DNA from: Mugil cephalus
Lineage: Eukaryota > Chordata > Actinopteri > Mugiliformes > Mugilidae
Length of the DNA stretch: 64,000 nt
Assembly: GCF_022458985.1 (NCBI RefSeq)
Contig: NC_061788.1
Span: 62,001-126,000 of the forward strand
Reading direction: 5' to 3'
This document shows, in pieces, positions 56,035-64,000 of the stretch (within the stretch, counting starts at the first letter, position 1; each line of letters starts with the position of its first letter). Both the position numbers and the translations under genes were made by a program. Under the pieces are notes generated by a model, which searched no databases, was not told the origin of the DNA, and saw only the letters and a program-made list of their open reading frames with translations.

Positions 56035-57290
56035 TTGGACAATGAACATAATTGATCTGTTCCCAGAGTCTCAAAGATAATCAAGCTGTTGCTCAGTATA
56101 TTCTATTAAACATTCTAAGCTGGAACTGAACTGTTTATCTCTGAATCTGCAACAAACAGTGTTTGCTTTGCTGAGAGACGCTCTGTTATAAGAAGGTCAG
56201 AGAAAAGAGCAGTGGTTAATGAGGACAGTACAACTTTATTGTTCTTCACCCGTAAGCTGTGATTGAATCTGGCACCAGAAAGCAGCTGAGCGGGAAGAGC
56301 AATAACCACATTTCCTTATGACGGCTGGTTGAACTGTGATCACATTAAGTTTATCACGCAAAGATCAGTTGTGTAATTTACGTGAACCTTAGTAAGAATT
56401 AATGATTGAAGGAATCGTAAGACCAGGACATGATGGTTTTATGATTCATTTATTTGACTGAAACCTGATACTGGGCCACATGCTTTCACACACTGTTACT
56501 AAAATGAATGTGAGCTGTTGATTCAAACGTGTTCAAAATGTCAGTCATAAAAACATTTGTTTTAGGTTGTTTCGTTCCTTTGACTCACTAGGGACTCATC
56601 CTTTGGTTCAGTTCTCATTATTAATGCCTTCATCTGTTCATCGGAGGGTTCTAGTTAAAGCTTCTCTGAAGTCATGTGACCACAGCGTCTGTTCCTCCCT
56701 CTGTTGAAAGATAAAACCTCTAAGCTCTCACTCCTCTCTGTTCTTCTTGGCTCAGCATCACAGAGCTTCCTGACACCAGGTAAGACCAGTTCAAATGTTG
56801 GAGTTAGAGGGAAAACAACTGAGTTCAGTCTTTTATATATGTTTCTAAAATGCTAAATTAAAAAAAAAAAAGATTTTTTATACAGAGTGGAAACTGAACA
56901 GTCTTTCGATGTTAAAACTCAAGGCAGTGAGTGGTTTGTTGTTGCCTCTTGATTACTGCCCTGAGCACTGTAATTACTGAATTAAGTTCAGAGAGGTCGC
57001 TTCAGCTGGAGGAAGGAAGCCTTGAGTCTTTTCTCTAATTCCTACAATCTTAGAGTAAAGAAGCTGATGAAGTCATTACTACAGAGCTGAAAAGAGACTT
57101 GGGATTCTTCTTGTTTTCTTCTATTAACAGTGAATAATATGCTGTTCTACTATTATGCAGAGCTTTTTTATAAGTTCATAAACTATTTAATCTACTATGT
57201 GATTTCCAATTTAGACGTGAGAAACTCAGGTCACTTTCACACCAGAGCTGTTTGATCCACTTTATACGGACCAGAGTTCGTAGCTCCACT
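56035..57290 (+). repeat. Duplicated promoter/first-exon segment, copy 2
   Basis: Direct, near-identical duplicate of 17062-18340 with the same order of landmarks. Differences are scattered, plus small indels around 56210-56240 and 57290. It faces rightward, away from GTPase copy B, so it would serve a gene to the right that is not visible here. Confidence 0.85.
56710..56779 (+). promoter_or_regulatory. TATA-like box and exon 1, copy 2
   Basis: GATAAAACC then, about 60 bases on, CTGACACCAG/GTAAGACC with GT at 56780. Conservation of the donor and TATA-like element with 17747-17817 supports a real first exon. It has no ATG. Confidence 0.5.
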
Positions 57291-57608
57291 GTGTTCTGGT
57301 GGAGTTTGTAGGCAGCATGAATCTTCACAGGAGTAAACACAGGACCAAATGCAGAAAGCCACACAGTATGTAGTGTGTCTTCTCTTTTATCCGTGTAACA
57401 CAGGACTATTCAACTATTTGCTGTGGCCATATTGTAGGAAGACTATGGTTTGTCGGCCGGACAATCTCTATAGTACTATTGTCAGATTGAATTAACAAAG
57501 TGCCACACATTTTCGATAATTTGATTGAACTCTTAAAATTCTAAACAGCACTGGTTAGATTTCTCTGCAAGTAATTAAAAGAAAAAAATAAGCAGTTAAA
57601 TTAAATCA
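57291..57608. other. No gene recognised
   Basis: Divergent end of the duplicated unit, with a fish MITE-like phrase near 57275-57310, then AT-rich sequence up to the modular repeat. Confidence 0.4.
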
Positions 57609-58654
57609 ATATAGCTGCATGCACCAATGAGGGGGTCCAAGCACATCGGCCAATTGGCCATAAGGCCAGACGGGAAGTTCCGAGCCAATCGGCGAAGGAT
57701 TGGCGGAAATACGAGCTGACTTCCTGGTTGGCAGCTCAGCCGGCAATTTTGATTGGCTGTAGCGGGCAAACGGATTGGACAATGAAACTGCCACTAAGTA
57801 ACTTTTGTGCGGCTCGGTCTGAAGATAATCTGTGCCGATTTTCGTGAGAATCGGACAAAATTTGCGACCCATGAATCTTTTTAAGGTTGTGGACAAAATC
57901 CAATATGATGGCCACATTTTTGCAATAGCGTGAAAAGTTTTGCCAGATCCTGGAAGGGGACATTCCACAGTTTCAACTAACATGAAAATTTACTCTGAAA
58001 TCCTAACACGTCAAGAGAAAAGAGCAAAAACGCAATTTCTTAATTACAGCTGCCTAGTCAGTGCCGACAACGATTGGCTATCACGAAAAGTTGGCATTAA
58101 CTATCATTGGGGCACCCCACAGTGCCTGTGGATGTCACAAAGTCATTTCAAATATAAACCCACCAAGAGATATGGGCAAAAACGATGTTTTTCTAATTAC
58201 AGCGCCCCCTAGTGCAAAATGGCACCAAATTCATGGTGTCCACTTGGGACCGGGTCAGGACCCATATTGCCAAATGTGATATCAATATGTCACACCGTTG
58301 CGAAGATATGAACTCACACTGAAAACGGCGCCTTCGCCGCTGATTTCGATTGGCCGCAGCAGTTGAACGAAGTGGAAATTAAAAAACCCATCTAGTAACT
58401 TTTGAAAACCCATCTAGACCCATGAAAACTTTTGAAGGTTTTTGACAAAATCCAAGATGGCGGAAAATCTATAATGACATATTGTGACGTCATAGGGTAG
58501 GCTGAACTCAGCATGATCCAAGGATCACAAGGACACCTTGTTTGTAAATTTCGGGCGTACCATGCGGCGGTTTTCCGTCGCTCCCTTCCACGATATGTGT
58601 TCGCAACGAGAGTCTCTGGGTTATATAAAATGATCCTCATTTGCATTCATAACA

Positions 58655-58717
58655 ATGGCTGGATACAATCGATGTGCCGTGTGCGGATGTATCAATGATC
58701 CCAGATGTAACTCCAAG
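58655..58717 (+). CDS. Candidate 20-codon first exon inside the modular repeat
   Basis: A TATATAAAA at about 58622 lies 30 bases before an ATG in ACAATGG context. The frame reads MAGYNRCAVCGCINDPRC and then meets CCAAGTAAGTG, a strong splice donor that overlaps a stop in frame. The Cys spacing is like the start of a zinc-binding domain such as THAP. Without a second exon this stays a hypothesis. Confidence 0.2.
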
Positions 58718-58719
58718 TA

Positions 58720-59290
58720 AGTGTACATGATTATGTCCGTAGATGTCTTGTTAAATGTTCCCAATTTGATGAATATGTTTTATATCATGTAACTGCTATG
58801 ATTGAATGTATGTGTAAAGCTTCGGAAAATTAAATTGATGTATGTTGTTACCGGCTTATGTAAGGATAAGAGAGCAATTGTGATCATTATATCTATACTG
58901 TAAGGTGTTATTTTTAAATATATCATTAACATCATTAAATAACATTAATATCAATCCGTTTTGATAAATGCCTACAAGCCTTTCAGTGGCGTTGCACATG
59001 ATCTGCATTTTCAATTCGACCAATTTATATAGTATCATAAATAAATGTCAGACATTTCTAATAAACCAAAGGGATTAAAAAAATGGGTTGAGAATTCAGT
59101 GAGTAATGATGCTTGTAATCGTTGATAGACCTCTGCCTCAGTTCACTAAAAGCGTCAGTAAATTGTTGCAGTAGCAACGAGCGCCATCTGCCGGGCCCTA
59201 ATTAGAGGCGCCAATGAACGGCATCTGGGAATGTAATTTACAATGTTCATAGGACAAAATTTGTGAGATTGCAATGCCAAAACACAGTGG
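58720..59290. other. AT-rich spacer within the modular repeat
   Basis: This part lacks the recurrent blocks seen on both sides and is AT-rich. It may be an inserted or intronic segment following the candidate exon. Confidence 0.35.
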
Positions 59291-59303
59291 AGAAGTGACG
59301 GAA

Positions 59304-59323
59304 ACTACGACTCCCAGAATGCA
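59304..59323 (+). promoter_or_regulatory. ZNF143-like motif
   Basis: ACTACGACTCCCAGAATGCA closely resembles the known ZNF143/STAF site (ACTACAAnTCCCAGnATGC). Single occurrence, judged by eye. Confidence 0.4.
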
Positions 59324-62300
59324 TTGCACGCTTGGAAAATGGCCGCCCTCCTGGCGTCCCATTCATTTCTATGGGGAAATTTTTGGCAGTTTAATAATAT
59401 CAGCACGAAAATTTATAGCAGGCATGGCGTGAATGACGCCCTCTGGGCACCCACACTAATGAGAAAACAGCCGAGATGTGCGGCCTTTGAGCTCCCCCTG
59501 GTTGGACAAATGTGAAAAAAATGGGCCAGCAGTGGTTCATATGAAGAGACAGTAGAAAATGTGTGGTCTTTCAGCTCCCCCTACTGTGAAATAAAAAGCA
59601 GTTCAGGCGTACATCCAAATATATTATGGTATATGAGGCAACGCGACACTTTTGCTACCTGCAGCGTCCCCGAGAAGCCTAAAGACACCAAATTTGGCAA
59701 GTGCCGTAGGGGCGGGGTCTGGAGACGGATTATTAAAATTACATTTCGATATGTCAAAGCGTTCCCAAGATATGACCTCACATCCCGTCTGGAACCTTTG
59801 CCACCTATTTCTATTGGCTATTGCGGACAAACGGATTGGACAATGAAAGTGCCACTAAGTAACTTTTGTGCGGCTCGGTCTGAAGATAATCTGTGCCAAT
59901 TTTCGTGAGGATCAGACAAAATTTGTGACCCCGTGAAACTTTCTAAAGGTTTTTGACAAAATCCAATATGGCGGACAAATTCTTGCGATTGCGTGAAAAC
60001 TTTTGCCAGATCCTGAAAGGGGACATTCCACAGTATCAGCAAACATGAAAATGTACTCAGAAATCCTAATACATTAAGAGAAAAGAGCAAAAACGCAATT
60101 GTGTTAATTACAACGCCCCCTAGTGCCTGAATGACACCAAATTTGGCACATCTCCTTGGGGTGGGTGCTGAAGATGTACAGGCAAATTTTATTTTGATAT
60201 GTCAAAGCGTTCCCGAGATATGACCTCACATCCCGTCTATAGTACCTGTGGATGTCACAAAGTCATTTCATATACAAACCCATCAAGAGATATCAGCAAA
60301 AAACACGTTTTTCTAATTACAGCGCCCCCTAGAGGCCAAACAACACCAATGGTTCATGGTGTCCACTTGGGACCGGGTCAGGACCCATATTGCCAAATGT
60401 GATGTCAATATGTCACACCAGATATGAGCTCACATCGAAAATGGCGCCTTCGCAGCCACATTTGATTGGCTGTAGTGGGCGTACAAATGCGACGGCGAGG
60501 ACGGCAATTAGTAACTTTTGTGCGGCTTGGTCTAAAGACGTCTGAAACTTTTTAAAGGTTTTTGACAAAATCCAAGATGGCGGAAAATCTATCATGACGC
60601 ATTATGATGTCATAGGGTAGGCTGAACTCAGCATCATCCAAAGATCACAAGAATACTTTGTAAATTTCGGGCTTACGGTTCAAAAGTTACATATGCAAAT
60701 GTACTTCCAATTTTGACCCATTGGTGGCACTAGAGCGTACTTACTGGCAACATGTAACGCAGCAAATTAAAGATCATCCTGTCCTTAATCAATGTGCAAA
60801 TTTTCACAACTTTTTACCATACGGTTCTATGGGCTGCCATAGACTCCAATGGCAGAAGACGGAAGAATAATAATAAATATAGCTGCATGCAGCAATGAGG
60901 GGTCCAAGCAGTTATGGACTCCATACAGCAAGATGACGCCATGGGGAGATGCAAAACACCCAGCCGTCAGCAGTTCATATGAACAGAAATTAGAAAACAG
61001 CAGAGATGTGCGGTCTTTGAGCTCCCCCTGTGGGAGAGATATGAAAAAAATTGGGCAAGCAGTGGTTCATATGAAGAGGCAGTTGAAAATGTGTGGTCTT
61101 TGAGCTCCCCGTAGTGGGAAATGAAAAGTAGTTCAGACCTACATGCAAACACATCAAGTTATATGAGTCAACACGATATTTTTGCCACCTGCAGCACCCC
61201 CGAGTGGCCTTATGACACCAAAGTGTCGTCGAGGCAGGGTCTGCAGACGGATTATTAAATTTCATTTCGATATGTCTAAACATTCCCGAGATATGACATC
61301 ATATCCCGCTGGGCCGAAATGTGTGGCTTTTGAGTTCCCCCTGGTGGGACAGATGTAAAAAATGCATAATTTTTGATGACTGCAGCACCCCCGAGTGGCC
61401 TAATGACACCAAATTTGGCACATCTCCTTAGGGTGGGTGATGGAGATGTACGGGCAAATTTTATTTTGATATATCAAAGCGTTCCCGAGATATGACCTCA
61501 CATCCTGTCTGGAACCTTCGCCACCAATTTTGATTAGCTGTTGCGGGCAAACGGATTGGACAATGAAAATGCCACTAAGTAACTTTTGTGCAACTCGGTC
61601 TGAAGATAATCTGTGCCGATTTTCTTGGGAATCAGAGAAAATTTTTAGACGCGTGAAACTTTTTAAAGGTTTTTGACAAAATCCAATATGGTGGCCAAAT
61701 TCTTATGATTGCGTGAAAAGTTTTGCCAGCCCCTGAAAGGGGACATTCCACAGTATCAGCAAACATGAAAATCTAGTCGGAAATCCTAACATGTAAAGAG
61801 AAAAGAGCAAAAACGCAATTTTGTTAATTTCGGTGCCTCCTAGTGGCCGAATGACACCAGATTTTTATTGCGCATTTCGGAGGGGGTCCCAAAGTGTGCG
61901 ACCAAGTTTGGTCTTCGGAAGTCAAAGCGTCGTCGAGACACACGCAAATTTCCTGTTTGGTGGCGTAACCGTCGACAACGATTGGCTAACACCAAAACTT
62001 GACATTAACTATCAATGGGGCACCCTATAGTACGTGTGGATGTCACAAAGTCATTTCAAATACAAACCAGTCAAGAAATATGAGCAAAAGACACGTTTTT
62101 CAAATTACAGCACCCCCTAGAGGCCAAACGACACCAAATTCATCGTGTCCACTTGGGACCGAGTCAAGACCCATATTCTCAAATGTGATGTCAATGTGTC
62201 TCACTGTTGCCGAGATATGAGCTCACATCGAAAACGGCGCCTTCGCTGCCACATTTGATTGGCTGTAGTGGGCGTACAAATGTGAAGGCGAGGACAGCAA

Positions 62301-62772
62301 TTAGTAACTTTTATGCGGCTTGGTCTAAAGATAGTCTGTGCCGATTTTCGTGAGAATCGGACAAAATTTGCGACGCGTGAAACTTTTTAAAGGTTTTTGA
62401 CAAAATCCAAGATGGCGGAAAATCTATCATGACGCATTATGACGTCATAGGGTAGGCTGAACTCAGCATCATCCAAGGATCACAAGGATTCCTTGTTTGT
62501 AAATTTCAGGCATACGGTTCAAAAGTTATGTACACAAATGTACTTCCAACTTTGACCCATTGGTGGTGCTAGAGCGTACTTACTGGCAACATGTTACTCA
62601 GGCAAATTAAAGATCGTCCTGTCCTTAATCAATGTGCAAAATTTCACAACTTTTTACCATACGGTTCTATGGGCTGCCGTAGACTCCAATGGCAGAAGAC
62701 GGAAGAATAAGAAGAAGAAGAAGAAGAAAAAAACGTAGAAACACAATGGGTTCCTCGCAGCTTCGCTGCTTA

Positions 62773-63180
62773 AATAATATTTACTCAGTTTAGTCATCAG
62801 ATTAGGAGCACTTAACACCATATCTCTGGCTTCAGCTGGCATCCATGGTCTGCACACGTCTGTATCCCCAATAACGATCTTTGGAAGCATTGCAGTTTGC
62901 CCATCATCCTTAAATTTTGATCTTGTGATTACTTTCTCTACTGATGGTGGAACTTTAGACTGCTTCACAAATTCCATCTGCAACCCTGATGCCTGCTCTT
63001 CTGTCTGCTCTTGCTGATCGTTCTGCCCATCTCTTTCTCTGCCTCACTATCCAACATTCGATCTTGACAAGATCCTCCTGCTCCACACTGTCCTGATCCT
63101 TCACCTGAGTCGGGTACCTCTGGTTGTTTCAATGGTTATTTCAATCACTCAACATTCATTCAATTAGAACAAACAACACA
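62773..63180 (-). pseudogene. Retroviral gag-like fragment
   Basis: Minus-strand frame with EKVITRSKFKDDGQTAMLP and RPWMPAEARDMVLSAPNLMTKLSKYY. The pattern (a charged linker, then R-P-W-x-x-A-E-A-R-D) is reminiscent of the start of a capsid region in fish ERV gag. It is not derived from ERV1 or ERV2 by obvious identity. No flanking LTR. Tentative. Confidence 0.3.
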
Positions 63181-63296
63181 TTCTGATATCTCAAAAGGGC
63201 CCATCAACCTTACTTCAAATGCATCATAAGTTCTCTGTAGTGATAAATTACCTTGTAGTAATTTTATTATTTATGTTAACATATTAAAAATTTGAG

Positions 63297-63505
63297 AAGG
63301 TCCAGGTTCGAGTCCAGCTCGGGTCTTTCTAGGGGGAGTTTGAATGTTCTCCCTGTGTCTGCGTGGGTTTTCTCCAGGTACTTCGGTTTCCTCCCCCTTC
63401 CAAAGACATGCTCGTTAGGCTGATTGGTGACTCTAAATTGAACCTAGGTGTGAATGTGAATGGTTCATTGTCTCTGTGTTAGTCCTGAGACAGTCTGTCA
63501 CTCGG
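63297..63505 (+). repeat. Common fish dispersed repeat
   Basis: GGTCCAGGTTCGAGTCCAGC, TGAATGTTCTCCCTGTGTCT, GCGTGGGTTTTCTCCAGGTA and TGATTGGTGACTCTAAATTG form the well-known tRNA-like/‘TGCATGTTCTCC’ repeat of teleosts. Both ends are truncated. Confidence 0.75.
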
Positions 63506-63507
63506 GG

Positions 63508-64000
63508 GCGCAGCAGTCTGTTCATGCATTCAGAGCCAGAACCATTCTGACCAGCCCCTCATGCCAGGAGGAATATAAGATGAGAACTTAGGTGGGAGGT
63601 CAACCACTGGCTATCACCATCTGTGGTGGCAGTCATTTCATTTCGTTCCTAAAAAAGGAACACTGATCCACCTCCAAACTAAATCTGTTTTTGAGCAATT
63701 CTGTCACATTTTAAATCTTGCTGATGGTTTTAAGTGTGCTTCTTTAGCTTCAGGTCAAACAGGCCATTTCATAAATTTGGAATAGGCTTTGTCCAATTTA
63801 AAGTAATGACATTAGATCCTTTCCAAATAATCCTTCTGTCATAATCATTAGAACTTATTAGATTTCAAAAACCTACAAATTATTACATTTTCCACCTATG
63901 AAATTATATTGCCCTATGAATAAATTTGGTAGAACTGATGAGAAATCATTGTACATTGTATATATACATTTTTTAATCGAGTGAATCAAGGGCAACAGAT
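63508..64000 (+). repeat. Duplicated segment paired with 18722-19130
   Basis: Direct copy beginning TGTTCATGCATTCAGAGCC and ending GTGAATCAAGGGCAACAG at the window edge. It has about 75 extra bases near 63890-63965 relative to the left copy. It probably continues past the window. Confidence 0.85.

Larger units (their letters stand above)
57609..62772 (+). repeat. Modular non-coding repeat array (about 5.2 kb)
   Basis: Starts ATAGCTGCATGCACCAATGA; a second start ATAGCTGCATGCAGCAATGA lies at 60877. It ends with an AAG run and GTTCCTCGCAGCTTCGCTGC. Between them the same blocks recur in variable order: TAGTAACTTTTGTGCGGCT (about 57796, 59857, 60511, 61577, 62302), GGGGACATTCCACAGT (about 57957, 60020, 61740), CCAAGATGGCGGAAAATC (about 58452, 60572, 62407), GAGATATGACCTCACATC, and GCGCCCCCTAG-type motifs. 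No long frame exists. It looks like a large non-autonomous element with internal duplications. The superfamily is unknown to me. Confidence 0.8.

Noticed and set aside
62704..62735. Coding poly-Lys/Glu tract
   Set aside because: AAG trinucleotide run at the end of the modular repeat; no frame around it.

Overview
The window looks like teleost fish nuclear DNA. No prokaryotic genes, operons or CRISPR arrays are visible. Coding-like sequence is almost entirely old transposable-element debris of fish type: L1, L2 and Rex1/CR1-like LINEs, two endogenous retroviruses (ERVs), a Gmr1-like Gypsy element, Tc1 and hAT pieces, and long (CA)n tracts. One host-type gene is clearly visible, a multi-copy P-loop GTPase of the AIG1/septin-like group. 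It has one open copy on + (29642-31259) and one broken copy on - (51975-53580).

Layout. 1-6.1 kb: an L1 endonuclease fragment (+), then an L2-type LINE (-) with an SGNH-esterase-like ORF1 and a decayed ORF2. 6.3-12.9 kb: ERV1 with a 5' LTR, degenerate gag, and pol lacking most of RT; its integrase is split by a 414-bp solo LTR of another family. 12.9-16.9 kb: a 3.9-kb element with CACTGT/ACAGTG termini and TA duplications. 17.1-19.1 kb: a TATA/first-exon segment, duplicated in direct orientation at 56.0-57.3 kb and 63.5-64.0 kb. 19.4-28.7 kb: a Tc1 remnant, an L1 RT remnant, a Rex1-like LINE, CA-rich repeats, and anonymous sequence. 28.76-32.87 kb and 50.60-54.46 kb: the two arms of a large inverted duplication, each carrying a GTPase copy.

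Between the arms lies a nested insertion. A Rex1-like LINE was split by ERV2 (34630-46541, 4-bp target duplication GTTA). ERV2 contains an L2 LINE (about 42.2-45.6 kb), which contains a solo LTR (43620-44190, duplication TGATT). The same Rex1-like host also carries an inverted solo LTR of the ERV2 family (47161-47515, duplication CCCT). A Gmr1-like Gypsy fragment with integrase upstream of RT follows and runs into a 500-N assembly gap (50102-50601). The right end holds a hAT-type MITE with an 8-bp duplication, the second promoter/exon-1 segment, and about 5.2 kb of a modular non-coding repeat (57.6-62.8 kb). That repeat has recurrent blocks resembling CTCF-, YY1- and ZNF143-type motifs. A gag-like fragment and common dispersed fish repeats close the window.

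Interpretation: this is a locus of a lineage-expanded GTPase family. Copies arose by direct and inverted segmental duplication and were then spread apart by repeated TE insertion. I found no convincing new multi-gene system. The most informative items are the nest with target duplications, the inverted GTPase duplication, the modular repeat, and two strong inverted-repeat hairpins. All calls are by eye; no alignment or database search was run.
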